DNA from: Streptomycetaceae bacterium
GTDB lineage: Bacteria; Actinomycetota; Actinomycetes; Nanopelagicales; Nanopelagicaceae
Direction of reading: 5' to 3'
Assembly: GCA_027483765.1 (NCBI GenBank)
Contig: JAIXTW010000011.1
Coordinates: 62,001-126,000, forward strand
Length of the DNA stretch: 64,000 bases
Positions 1 through 7,789 of this stretch are shown here, piece after piece (the stretch's first letter is position 1; every line of letters starts with the position of its first letter). The notes beneath the pieces are model-generated. The model made no database searches. It was given only the letters and a program-made list of their open reading frames with translations, and was not told the origin of the DNA. The position numbers and the translations under genes were made by a program.

Positions 1-315
1 TACAGATGACTTCACATATGTGAGATCTGCAGCTAACCCATCTTTACTCTGCGGAGTGCCCACGCAGATAAAGTGAACATCAGCATCGGCAACCGCTGAA
101 AAATCTGTTGTAAATGAAAGTCTGCCGGTCTTCATCTCGGCAGCGAGCAGAATATCTAAACCTGGCTCGTAAAATGGAAGTTCTCCACGCGAGAGCAAAT
201 CAACTTTGCTCTGATCTGTATCAATTCCTACTACGTCGAAACCGAGCGAAGACATACACGCAGCGTGGGTAGCGCCAAGATAGCCACAACCGATTACTGA
301 AAGCTTGAGACTCAT
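1..315 (-). CDS. UDP-glucose 6-dehydrogenase family, N-terminal part (runs off window)
   Basis: The reverse strand from an ATG at 315 encodes 105 residues before the window edge. They show a Rossmann nucleotide-binding start (VIGCGYLGATHAACMSSLG), an acidic residue ending the second strand (VVGIDTD) and the family segment FICVGTPQS. This is the N-terminal NAD domain of the UDP-glucose/GDP-mannose dehydrogenase family, which oxidises a nucleotide sugar to the uronic acid for surface polysaccharide. It was not in the ORF track because it is cut. The neighbouring LCP, glycosyltransferase and polysaccharide exporter genes fit that role. The exact substrate cannot be decided without the C-terminal domain; UDP-glucose is the likeliest. 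Confidence 0.85.
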   Translation of the reverse strand, partial: MSLKLSVIGCGYLGATHAACMSSLGFDVVGIDTDQSKVDLLSRGELPFYEPGLDILLAAEMKTGRLSFTTDFSAVADADVHFICVGTPQSKDGLAADLTYVKSSV

Positions 316-360
316 GCGCGAGAGTCTATTGCAGCCTTATTTGAAATGAGCCCATTTGGA

Positions 361-1461
361 CTAATTCTTGGGAGCGCAAGGATTCTCTGCCGCCGTCTTT
401 GTCTTGAATTTATCGATCTTAATTGGCGCAGCCGTTGCACTTGGTGCGGGTTTAACCTCATCAATCAGCGCCTTGTCATCACGGATTCGAGTCCACAAGT
501 CCGCCGCTAGAACTTCATCCCAAATAACAACCGATCCCACAGTTGGATGTCTGCCATTTGGATTCGAAATGGGTACGGTGAGAGTGCGAACATTTCCGGA
601 GGAGAGATTGCGCATCTGCTTTGCCAGGGTGAGCAGGTCATTCTTACTGACCCCAGAGTCCATCTTCACCGTTGAAATTGTGGCGTTGTAGAAATTCGCT
701 AATTTAATTGGGTTAAGTAGGACCCCGCTACTCGTTGCTTTGCGAAGTACAGAGCTAACAAATTTTTGTTGTCGCTCCATCCGGCCGATATCTCCGCGAC
801 CGTCGTAATCACGGGTGCGCACATACTTAAGCGCCTCAATTCCATCCAGGGTATGAGTTCCGGCGCTTAAAACAAGATGGCTTTTCGGATCATCAATTGC
901 GACGTTGGTGCAGACTTCAATTCCGCCCAGCGCATCAACGACTCGAGTGAAGCCGGCAAAATTAACTTCCACATAGTGATCAATCTTTAAATTTGTCTTG
1001 GCTTCAATTGTTTGGATCAGCAAAGGTGCGCCGCCAAAGGCAAATGATGCATTGAGCTTTCCGGGACGTTCTGGAATATCGGTTGTTCCATCTTGACTCT
1101 TATGGGGTGGAACTTGGACCAAAGTATCTCGAGGCAGTGAAACAATAAATGCCGCATCCCTGGCCTTGCTTATGTGAATTAAGAACATTGTGTCCGAACG
1201 GCCACCGGCTGCAACAGCTGTGCTACCTACGCGCAGGGCTTGAATCTCTGCTTTGCTCAAACCTTCACGGGAATCTGATCCGACCACCAAGTAATTCAAC
1301 GCTCGAGAAGTTTTTTCCGGACGATCGGTGAGCTTTCCAAATACATCGATTCGAGAAATCTGACCGCTGACTTGACCCAATCCAAGCCATGAGAGCGAGG
1401 CTAGGATTACAACACCTAATGAGAGTGATGTAATTATCCGAATCGCGCGAGTAGATTTCAC
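361..1461 (-). CDS. LytR-CpsA-Psr (LCP) family cell-wall glycan ligase
   Basis: The 366-residue protein has an N-terminal membrane anchor (about residues 7-30) and then an extracellular LCP domain. Hallmarks seen are GSDSREG, SDTMFLIHI, SLPRDTLVQVP, KLNASFAFGG and the arginine-rich VRTRDYDGRGDIGRMERQQ, whose Arg and Asp residues bind the polyprenyl pyrophosphate in this family. LCP enzymes move glycopolymers from the undecaprenyl-PP lipid to peptidoglycan at the outer face of the membrane. It is transcribed away from the GT2 and ABC exporter genes, with a short gap to the partial UDP-glucose dehydrogenase downstream. The C-terminus is a short Pro/Ala/Lys-rich tail. The acceptor polymer is unknown, but the context suggests a capsule or teichoic-type polymer. 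Confidence 0.9.
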   Translation of the reverse strand: MKSTRAIRIITSLSLGVVILASLSWLGLGQVSGQISRIDVFGKLTDRPEKTSRALNYLVVGSDSREGLSKAEIQALRVGSTAVAAGGRSDTMFLIHISKARDAAFIVSLPRDTLVQVPPHKSQDGTTDIPERPGKLNASFAFGGAPLLIQTIEAKTNLKIDHYVEVNFAGFTRVVDALGGIEVCTNVAIDDPKSHLVLSAGTHTLDGIEALKYVRTRDYDGRGDIGRMERQQKFVSSVLRKATSSGVLLNPIKLANFYNATISTVKMDSGVSKNDLLTLAKQMRNLSSGNVRTLTVPISNPNGRHPTVGSVVIWDEVLAADLWTRIRDDKALIDEVKPAPSATAAPIKIDKFKTKTAAENPCAPKN

Positions 1462-1497
1462 ATACGTAGATTACTTGCACGATAGCGTGGAGGGGTT

Positions 1498-2499
1498 ATG
1501 GCGACACCAATGCAGGAGTTAATTGGCTCACCGCACCCATCAATTAGCGTGATTCTGCCAGTATTGAACGAGCAATCTCATATTAAGAACGCAGTGCTCT
1601 CGATACTTGCGCAAGATTACAAAGGACCCATTGAAGTAATTTTGGCGATGGGGCCATCGAAAGATAAGACGTTAGAAATTGCAGAGAGTATCGCCGCATC
1701 TGATTCACGAGTTGTATTAGTTGATAACCCAACTGGCAGGACTGCGTCAGGTCTCAATCTTGCGCTTGCGCTTTCTACCAACCCGGTCGTTGTACGAGTC
1801 GATGCTCATGCCGAGATCCCATCGAACTACCTTTCGCTAGTAGTTGAAGTGCTCAATGAGACTGGCGCAGTAAATGTTGGTGGAGTCATGGCTGCCGTGG
1901 GTACTACCGCATTTGAAAAATCGGTTGCGGGCGCAATGCGTAGCGCACTCGGCGTCGGGGCATCTCGTTTTCATACCGGAGGAAAAGCCGGAGCTGTAGA
2001 TACCGTCTATCTCGGAGCTTTTCGCAGAGAAGCGTTGCTTGCAATTGGTGGATTTGATGAGCGATTTACTCGTGCCCAAGATTGGGAATTGAATTTTCGA
2101 TTACGCGAAAACGGCGGGATTGTTTACTTTGACCCGCGCCTTCATGTGACGTACCGCCCACGTTCTTCCGTGCGCGCTCTGGCAAAGCAGTACTTCGAGT
2201 ATGGCCGCTGGCGCAGAGTTGTTTCCAGAAGACATAAGGGAACGATTAATTACCGATATCTTGCTCCACCAGTTGCGCTCTTGGGATTTTCGATATCGCT
2301 ACTCCTCGGATTATTAATAGTGCCGATATTTCTAATTCCCGCTGGCATCTATCTACTTTTTGTACTCGGAGCATCGGCAACAATCGCATCATCATTACGA
2401 GAATTTATACTTCTACTTTGCGTTCTTCCCACCATGCACTTCGCATGGGGCGCGGGATTTATATCTTCCCCAAAGACTCTCGTGCCATCATCGGATTAA
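1498..2499 (+). CDS. Family 2 glycosyltransferase with C-terminal membrane segments
   Basis: The 333-residue protein starts with a GT-A fold: SVILPVLNEQSHIKNAVLSI, a DPTG-type VVLVDNPTGRTASGLN, VVRVDAHAEIP (DxD equivalent) and AQDWELNFRLRENGG (the ED/QDWEL acceptor-base motif). Residues about 250-320 hold two to three hydrophobic helices (LLGFSISLLLGLLIVPIFLIPAG). This layout resembles ExoA/succinoglycan-type transferases that build a lipid-linked oligosaccharide at the inner membrane face. The gene is followed after 30 nt by an ABC-2 permease and its ATPase, so it probably helps to make the polymer they export. Donor and acceptor sugars cannot be read from sequence. Confidence 0.88.
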   Translation: MATPMQELIGSPHPSISVILPVLNEQSHIKNAVLSILAQDYKGPIEVILAMGPSKDKTLEIAESIAASDSRVVLVDNPTGRTASGLNLALALSTNPVVVRVDAHAEIPSNYLSLVVEVLNETGAVNVGGVMAAVGTTAFEKSVAGAMRSALGVGASRFHTGGKAGAVDTVYLGAFRREALLAIGGFDERFTRAQDWELNFRLRENGGIVYFDPRLHVTYRPRSSVRALAKQYFEYGRWRRVVSRRHKGTINYRYLAPPVALLGFSISLLLGLLIVPIFLIPAGIYLLFVLGASATIASSLREFILLLCVLPTMHFAWGAGFISSPKTLVPSSD

Positions 2500-2529
2500 G
2501 AAGCATGAGGCTGCGGTAGCCTTTCGCAC

Positions 2530-3357
2530 GTGGATAAACCAGTAACAGTGTATGAGCCCTTCCGCGCTGGCTTGCCGCCAATGCGCGAGTATGCGGCCGC
2601 ACTCTGGAGCCGCCGAACCTTCATCTCAGAGTTCTCTCGTTCTCAACTGCGTGAACAAAATTACGGATCTGTCTTTGGCCAACTCTGGCTTGTGTTAAAC
2701 CCACTTCTTCTATCGGGCGTTTACTTCTTACTCATTTACGTCATTGGCGGGAGCAGCGATGCCACTCGCTTTGGCCATCTCACCGCCACGCTATTTCTCT
2801 TCTACTTAATTTCAAATAGCCTCACAGGTGGAGTCAAGGCGATTACCTCAGGTCAGCGCCTGATTCTGAACACCTCTTTTCCTCGCATTATGTTGCCAAT
2901 CTCAGCCACTGTCATTGCCCTCTTTAAATTCTTACCCACCGTAGTAGTTTTCATGTTAATTCACGTTCTTATTGGTCTTCCATTTTCATGGCAGATGCTC
3001 TGGGCGTTCCCAATTTTGTTGATTGCGTTAGTAATGGCGCTCGGAATGGCAGTACTTATCTCGTGCATCAACGTTTACTTCCGAGATATCTCGAGCATCT
3101 TGCCTTATCTCACCCGAAGCTTGCTTTACTTATCTCCAATTTTATATGAGGCAGAAAACATTTCAGAAAGTATCAAGAAGTTTGAGATTGCAAACCCACT
3201 CTTTTATCTCCTAGATTCATGGTCTCGCGTGGTTGTGCATGCAGAAGCTCCAGTTACGTCAGGACTCATTCACGCATCAATCTGGGCTTTTAGTCTCTTC
3301 TTGATTGGCTGCTATATCTTCCTATCGAGGGAGCGTGATTTCGCTGTCCGACTTTAA
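2530..3357 (+). CDS. ABC-2 type polysaccharide/teichoic acid export permease (Wzm/TagG-like)
   Basis: This 275-residue integral membrane protein uses a GTG start at 2530. It has the ABC-2 permease pattern: an amphipathic N-terminus (LWSRRTFISEFSRSQLREQNYGSVFGQLWLVLNPLL), then about six hydrophobic helices, and the segment CINVYFRDISSILPYLTRSLLYLSPILYE typical of O-antigen/teichoic acid exporters. It would form the membrane channel that moves a lipid-linked glycan outward, powered by the ATPase encoded immediately downstream, whose start overlaps this gene's end. The substrate is inferred from the neighbouring glycosyltransferase and LCP protein. Confidence 0.88.
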   Translation: MDKPVTVYEPFRAGLPPMREYAAALWSRRTFISEFSRSQLREQNYGSVFGQLWLVLNPLLLSGVYFLLIYVIGGSSDATRFGHLTATLFLFYLISNSLTGGVKAITSGQRLILNTSFPRIMLPISATVIALFKFLPTVVVFMLIHVLIGLPFSWQMLWAFPILLIALVMALGMAVLISCINVYFRDISSILPYLTRSLLYLSPILYEAENISESIKKFEIANPLFYLLDSWSRVVVHAEAPVTSGLIHASIWAFSLFLIGCYIFLSRERDFAVRL

Positions 3358-4141
3358 TCACACGCACGAACAACATGGCGTCGCAGTCTCAGTGCGCGAT
3401 CTAAGCCTTACCTACACAACATCGATTGAGAAGAAACCTACGTTAAAGGCGCGCTTTAAATCTTTAGGTCGAGGCAAGAAGCACACTCGAGTAATTAGCG
3501 CATTGAGTGATGTGAATCTTGATATTCACTACGGAGCAGTCCTCGGAATTATCGGCTCTAACGGAGCCGGAAAATCAACCTTGATGCGGGTAATCTCAGG
3601 AATCGTTCCGCCTTCACAAGGACGAGTTGAGGTCTATGGAAGCGTTAGCACACTCCTTGCACTCGGCGTTGGCTTCAATCCATCAATGACTGGTCGTGAC
3701 AATGTTTATCTTGGTGGACTAGCAGCAGGAATGTCACGCGAAGAAATTGATCGAGACTTTGATGCCATTGCTGAATTCTCCGAATTAGGCGAAGCAATCG
3801 ATGCTCCGATGCGCACGTATTCATCAGGAATGTATGCACGCTTAGCCTTTTCAGTAGCTGCCGTTGTCGAACCCGATATTTTGATCATCGATGAGGCGCT
3901 TAGTACCGGGGATGCAAAGTTCAAAGAGAAGAGCTTAAATAGAATTAAAGAGCTGCGCACCGCAGATCGGGCCCTGATTTTAGTCAGTCACGCGCTTGCC
4001 ACCATCGAAGATATTTGCAATGAAGTCATCTGGCTCAATAAAGGAAAGCTTATGATGCGCGGGAATCCGGCGGAGGTGATCACCGCCTATCGTGAATTTG
4101 TGAATGCAAGAAAGAGCGCATCATCAGATGAGGATGTTTAA
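3335..4141 (+). CDS. ABC exporter ATPase for polysaccharide/teichoic acid (Wzt/TagH-like)
   Basis: The protein shows Walker A (GSNGAGKSTLMR), a Q-loop region, signature MRTYSSGMYARLAFSVA, Walker B (DILIIDEALSTGD) and the H-switch ILVSHA. The conserved GDAKFKEKSLNRI and WLNKGKLMMRGNPAEVI segments place it with polysaccharide exporters (Wzt/TagH) rather than importers. The ORF track begins at a TTG at 3305. I prefer the in-frame GTG at 3335, preceded by GAGGGAG with short spacing; it overlaps the permease stop and suggests translational coupling. A short C-terminus shows no carbohydrate-binding domain, so it is TagH/short-Wzt type. Start uncertain, function firm. Confidence 0.88.
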   Translation: MISLSDFNHTHEQHGVAVSVRDLSLTYTTSIEKKPTLKARFKSLGRGKKHTRVISALSDVNLDIHYGAVLGIIGSNGAGKSTLMRVISGIVPPSQGRVEVYGSVSTLLALGVGFNPSMTGRDNVYLGGLAAGMSREEIDRDFDAIAEFSELGEAIDAPMRTYSSGMYARLAFSVAAVVEPDILIIDEALSTGDAKFKEKSLNRIKELRTADRALILVSHALATIEDICNEVIWLNKGKLMMRGNPAEVITAYREFVNARKSASSDEDV

Positions 4142-5330
4142 AGCACTATCGCTTTTTCTGTGCGTGACTCTCCTCGCCTCAATGAGTACGCCTTCGGTTG
4201 CAAACGCGCAAGCGCCAGCTAAATTTTCTTTCACTGGCGCTGGATATGGCCATGGAGTTGGCATGAGCCAGCTCGGCGCCAAGGCCCGGGCACTTTCAGG
4301 TGAGAGTGCGACTGCAATTCTTAACTACTATTACAAGAACGTACAGATTGCGCCAATTGTTGATACCCAGACGATTCGCGTCAATATTGCTCGTGCCCAG
4401 AAAACAATTTCCTTTGTGAGCGCATCGCCTGGTTCAGAAATCCAGATTTTTAGCGGTGATGTTGGCAGTTCGCGCGATGTGCTACCGGTGATGACGGCAC
4501 CTGCTAAGAAGAAATTAACTTTTAATATTGATGGAAGTGATGCAGTAGTAGAGGGGGTCCGCGCTAAAGCATTTACCGTGAGATGGACCGGCCCCACCAC
4601 TGTCCTCTCTTTCACTCAGGCTGGTAACACCGTGAGATACAAGTACGGGCAGATCCAAGTCAAGGTAGTGAAAGGCGCAATGGAGGTGACAAATACTCTT
4701 GCACTTCGTGATGAATACTTATGGGGTATTAGCGAAGTTCCATCATCCTGGCCAGCAGCAGCGCTTGAAGCGCAAGTGATTGCCTCCCGATCCTATGCAC
4801 TTTCAAAACTTGGAAAAATAAATCCTGCCTGCGATTGCCAGGTTTATTCACATATTTCAGATCAGAACTTTGTTGGTTTCTCCAAGGAGGCTGAGCCTAG
4901 ATTCGGGCAGCTGTGGAAGGCGGCAGTCACGCGAACCATTATCGATACCTCAACAAGCTTGGCAATTGTTGTAAATGGAAAACCAATACAGGCTTACTTC
5001 TTCTCATCATCTGGCGGTGCAACGCAAACAACTCTTGATGCATGGGGTGCGGCCACCAGCTATACGCAATCAGTGTTAGACCCGGCAGGGCTAGACCCAA
5101 AGAACAATCCTCGCTTTGCCACCTGGAACGCATCGGCTGATCAAGCCCTTGTCGCTAAAGCTTTTTTACTTGCAGACATTCTTACCTTAGAAATTATGTC
5201 GCGCAATAGCGCTGGCGCTGTTACCTATATCAAAGGCACCGCAAGTGATGGTTCTACAAAATTACTTCGTGGAGATACCTTCAGAAGTAGAGTGAAAATT
5301 CCTTCGCCCTACTTTAGCCTTGCTATTTAA
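4128..5330 (+). CDS. SpoIID/LytB domain secreted protein
   Basis: The product has a signal peptide (MRMFKALSLFLCVTLLASMSTPSVANAQA) and a SpoIID/LytB core: GAGYGHGVGMSQLGAKARA near the start, then DEYLWGISEVPSSWPAAALEAQVIASRSYAL and YFFSSSGGATQ. In Bacillus, SpoIID is a peptidoglycan lytic transglycosylase; LytB-type proteins modify amidase activity. In non-sporulating actinobacteria a wall-remodelling role is usually inferred. The track start (4104) would add a charged stretch before the signal peptide, so I chose 4128 (4134 is also possible). The gene overlaps the end of the ABC ATPase, which ties it to the polysaccharide export operon. Confidence 0.85.
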   Translation: MRMFKALSLFLCVTLLASMSTPSVANAQAPAKFSFTGAGYGHGVGMSQLGAKARALSGESATAILNYYYKNVQIAPIVDTQTIRVNIARAQKTISFVSASPGSEIQIFSGDVGSSRDVLPVMTAPAKKKLTFNIDGSDAVVEGVRAKAFTVRWTGPTTVLSFTQAGNTVRYKYGQIQVKVVKGAMEVTNTLALRDEYLWGISEVPSSWPAAALEAQVIASRSYALSKLGKINPACDCQVYSHISDQNFVGFSKEAEPRFGQLWKAAVTRTIIDTSTSLAIVVNGKPIQAYFFSSSGGATQTTLDAWGAATSYTQSVLDPAGLDPKNNPRFATWNASADQALVAKAFLLADILTLEIMSRNSAGAVTYIKGTASDGSTKLLRGDTFRSRVKIPSPYFSLAI

Positions 5331-5339
5331 CTACTTTGT

Positions 5340-6257
5340 TTAGTTAGCGTGCAAGACAGAGTTGAGGCCGCCCCAAGTACCGGTGCGCATAACTACTTCA
5401 AGTCCACCATCGAGTGAGTTACGACGGAATAGGAGATTGTTCGCACCTGAAAGTGTGCCTGCCTTAACAACTTCTCCATCAGGTAACTTCACTTTGGCCG
5501 CTGCCGTGATGTAAGTGCCCGCTTCAATAACACAGTTATCTCCGAGTGAGATACCCAATCCTGAGTTAGCGCCTAATAAGCACTTTTCGCCGATCGAAAT
5601 TACTTCCTTGCCGCCACCACTGAGAGTTCCCATAATGGAAGCTCCGCCGCCCACATCGGTGCCATCTGCAACAACAACTCCAGCAGAGATTCGGCCTTCG
5701 ACCATTGATGTCCCAAGGGTTCCGGCATTGAAATTTACGAAACCTTCGTGCATGACAGTCGTTCCGGAAGCAAGATGAGCTCCCAACCGAACGCGATCGG
5801 CATCAGCAATACGCACACCACTAGGAATTACGTAATCAACCATGCGAGGGAACTTGTCAACGGAGATAACCGTTACGTGACCATAGTGAGCTTTCAAACG
5901 TGCACGGGTAATTTCAAAACCTTCGACTGCGCAAGGTCCGGCCGAAGTCCAGACTACATTTGCGAGTAATCCAAAGATTCCATCTAGTGATGCACCATGA
6001 GGCTTAACTAGGCGATGTGAAAGTAGGTGAAGACGAAGGTATGCATCGCGCGCATCTTTTGGAGCTTCGGTGAGATCTATTTCAATTGAGACAATCTCGC
6101 GAGATACCCCGCGCACATCATCTCGTCCAACCATTGCTTGCAAAGATGAATCCGGTTGACCACTTAACGCGCCGAGTGCCGGTGCTGGGTACCAGACATC
6201 GAGCACAGTTGTACCGGCAAGCGTTGCAATTCCATGGCCATGAGCTAGTGAAGACAT
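5340..6257 (-). CDS. dapD: 2,3,4,5-tetrahydropyridine-2,6-dicarboxylate N-succinyltransferase
   Basis: The 305-residue protein is the actinobacterial (group 2) form of DapD, which succinylates tetrahydrodipicolinate with succinyl-CoA in lysine and meso-diaminopimelate synthesis. The C-terminal half shows the left-handed beta-helix hexapeptide pattern ([74 protein letters not shown]). DapC, the next enzyme of the same branch, is encoded at 23.4-24.4 kb. No dapE lies beside it, although dapE commonly neighbours dapD in actinobacteria. It is divergent from the LOG gene, with only 30 nt between start codons. Confidence 0.93.
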   Translation of the reverse strand: MSSLAHGHGIATLAGTTVLDVWYPAPALGALSGQPDSSLQAMVGRDDVRGVSREIVSIEIDLTEAPKDARDAYLRLHLLSHRLVKPHGASLDGIFGLLANVVWTSAGPCAVEGFEITRARLKAHYGHVTVISVDKFPRMVDYVIPSGVRIADADRVRLGAHLASGTTVMHEGFVNFNAGTLGTSMVEGRISAGVVVADGTDVGGGASIMGTLSGGGKEVISIGEKCLLGANSGLGISLGDNCVIEAGTYITAAAKVKLPDGEVVKAGTLSGANNLLFRRNSLDGGLEVVMRTGTWGGLNSVLHAN

Positions 6258-6287
6258 GTTCTAAGCCTAACCCCTATCCTGTGCCAC

Positions 6288-6827
6288 ATGCGCATTGCAG
6301 TATTTTGTTCTTCGTCACCATCGATTGATTCCAAATACATTGACCTCGCCTTCGATCTCGGTGCCGGAATAGCCCAGAGCGGCGCCGAATTAGTTTCAGG
6401 TGGTGGGCATATATCTGCCATGGGCGCAATCGCTCGAGGTGCCCGAAGTAAAGCCGGACGAACCATCGGTGTGATTCCTCAGAAGTTAGTCGATATTGAA
6501 TTCGCGGATCATGAGAGTGATGAGCTCATTGTCGTCGACTCGATGCGGACGCGAAAAGCAAAGATTGAAGATTTATCCGATGCCTTCATAACCTTACCTG
6601 GCGGGCTCGGGACCTTAGAGGAACTCTTTGAAATTTGGGTTGGTCGTTATCTACAATTTCACGATAAGCCAGTGATCATTCTTGACCCATATGGAATTTA
6701 CCAACCGCTACATTCATTGGTTGAGCACCTGGAAAATGAAAACTTTGTAAAGCCCGGAATGCGCGATCTCTTACATTGGACAACAACTGTCGAGCAAGCT
6801 TTAGCTATAGCGCATGGAGAAAAGTAG
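6288..6827 (+). CDS. LOG-family (TIGR00730) nucleotide phosphoribohydrolase
   Basis: The 179-residue Rossmann-like protein carries the family signature PGGLGTLEELFE and the paired basic/acidic motif DSMRTRKAKIEDLSDAF, which make up the active site of LONELY GUY (cytokinin-activating) and related nucleoside 5'-monophosphate phosphoribohydrolases. These release a base from a nucleotide; in bacteria the true substrate is often AMP or unknown. It is divergent from dapD, as the related gene Rv1205 lies near dapD in mycobacteria (from memory). Its stop codon abuts the start of the SRPBCC gene (TAG-ATG), so the two are probably cotranslated. Confidence 0.88.
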   Translation: MRIAVFCSSSPSIDSKYIDLAFDLGAGIAQSGAELVSGGGHISAMGAIARGARSKAGRTIGVIPQKLVDIEFADHESDELIVVDSMRTRKAKIEDLSDAFITLPGGLGTLEELFEIWVGRYLQFHDKPVIILDPYGIYQPLHSLVEHLENENFVKPGMRDLLHWTTTVEQALAIAHGEK

Positions 6828-7277
6828 ATGTCGGTAAATACGCTTGCGATTTCACTATCGATTCCCGCACCACGCGCTGATGTCTGGAAATCTATTGCAG
6901 ATTGGCCTTCGCAAGGGCAGTGGATGCTGCAGACAAAAGTGTGGGTGACATCAGAGCGAACAACTGGAGTCGGCACATCTATCGCTGCATTCACTGGACC
7001 GCTGTACAAGTTCTATCCTCGAATTAAGTCACCAGGACTGCTTGATCTTATGACCGTGACTCGCTGGGAAGAACCGTCTCGATGCGATGTCGATCATCAC
7101 GGAAAGATTCTCAAGGGAAGTGGTTCATTTATTCTCACCGAAGAAGATTCGTATTCCACACGTTTCGATTGGTCTGAAACAATCGTGGCACCTCGCGCGC
7201 TCTATCTGCTGATTGCCCCCTTTCTTTATATAGGCGTGCGCATATCTCTCGCACGATTCGCACGAACTTTCCGCTGA
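6828..7277 (+). CDS. SRPBCC (START/Bet v1-like) family protein
   Basis: The 149-residue protein has the helix-grip pattern of polyketide cyclase/SRPBCC proteins: an N-terminal strand followed by ISIPAPRADVWKSIADWPSQGQWM, central beta strands (VGTSIAAFTGP, VTRWEEPSRCDVDHHGKILKGSGSFILTE) and a long hydrophobic C-terminal helix (ALYLLIAPFLYIGVRISLARFARTF) that could lie on or in the membrane. Such folds bind lipids or other hydrophobic ligands; no specific function can be assigned. The ATG follows the LOG stop codon directly. Confidence 0.75.
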   Translation: MSVNTLAISLSIPAPRADVWKSIADWPSQGQWMLQTKVWVTSERTTGVGTSIAAFTGPLYKFYPRIKSPGLLDLMTVTRWEEPSRCDVDHHGKILKGSGSFILTEEDSYSTRFDWSETIVAPRALYLLIAPFLYIGVRISLARFARTFR

Positions 7278-7317
7278 GCACTCAACTTTCAGTTGCACAC
7301 CGAGTAACCTGTATACC

Positions 7318-7509
7318 GTGAGCAATCCTCAAACGCTGGCGCAATTGCTAGCCTCTTTACCCGAGGAAGAACGATTTATTCTCACCTTGCACTACCTTCG
7401 ATCCAAGAGCAGCGCAGAAATTGCAGAGCTCCTATCTGTTCCCGAAAAATCAGTAATTACCGTGATTGAAAGCGGAAAGAAGCGACTTACCGCCCTTTTG
7501 GGCATATAA
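7318..7509 (+). CDS. Stand-alone sigma-70 region 4-like HTH peptide (63 aa)
   Basis: A GTG-started 63-residue protein consisting almost only of a sigma region-4 type helix-turn-helix: LAQLLASLPEEERFILTLHYLRSKSSAEIAELLSVPEKSVITVIESGKKRLTALLGI. The order acidic loop, ILTLHYL, (S)AEIAELLSVPEKSV, ...KKRL matches the -35-binding domain of sigma factors, but region 2 and all other sigma parts are missing. It may be an auxiliary DNA-binding protein, an anti-sigma-like decoy, or a remnant of a sigma factor. In the matching mycobacterial neighbourhood sigE lies between the O-methyltransferase and htrA; here no sigE is present. Confidence 0.7.
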   Translation: MSNPQTLAQLLASLPEEERFILTLHYLRSKSSAEIAELLSVPEKSVITVIESGKKRLTALLGI

Positions 7510-7592
7510 ATCGCTCGATTTCACCTCGGGCTCATTCTGCGAGATACTTCTCCCTACTGTTCACGCCCGCAACGTCACAAGGAGTCCCCACC

Positions 7593-7772
7593 ATGGCAGC
7601 TATGAAACCCCGTACTGGTGATGGACCGATGGAAGTCACAAAGGAAGCGCGTTCACTCGTTATGCGTATTCCGCTTGAAGGCGGCGGACGCCTCGTTGTT
7701 GAATTAAATCCTCAGGAAGCTAATAACCTGAGCGCAGCTCTTGAAGCTGCAGTTGCTCTGATCAAAAAGTAG
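7593..7772 (+). CDS. DUF3117 family small protein (59 aa)
   Basis: A 59-residue ORF missed by the track because of its length. It begins MAAMKPRTGDGPMEVTKEAR and ends ALEAAVALIKK. The N-terminal sequence and the RIPLEGGGRLVVELNPQEA core are typical of DUF3117, a highly conserved actinobacterial protein of about 55-60 residues and unknown function (Rv1211 in M. tuberculosis, from memory). A strong AAGGAG lies nine bases before the ATG. The reading frame of leucyl aminopeptidase is open directly across its stop codon in the -1 frame (see findings). Confidence 0.9.
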   Translation: MAAMKPRTGDGPMEVTKEARSLVMRIPLEGGGRLVVELNPQEANNLSAALEAAVALIKK

Positions 7773-7789
7773 AGCGGACTCCAGAAATT
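7763..7789 (+). promoter_or_regulatory. DUF3117/aminopeptidase junction: A-rich slip site, stop codon and candidate ATT start
   Basis: The DUF3117 gene ends with AAA AAG TAG. The aminopeptidase frame is open one base back (CAA AAA GTA GAG CGG ACT CCA GAA ATT CTT) and has no ATG, GTG or TTG until 8249. Two readings are possible: initiation at a non-canonical codon such as ATT at 7787, or -1 slippage on C-AAA-AAG just before the TAG, giving a DUF3117-aminopeptidase fusion. Only a weak Shine-Dalgarno-like GAGCGGA is visible. Confidence 0.4.

Noticed and set aside
7763-7772. Classic A-AAA-AAG heptamer at the DUF3117 stop
   Set aside because: The sequence is C-AAA-AAG, not the full heptamer, and no downstream pseudoknot is evident, so programmed frameshifting is only one of the options.
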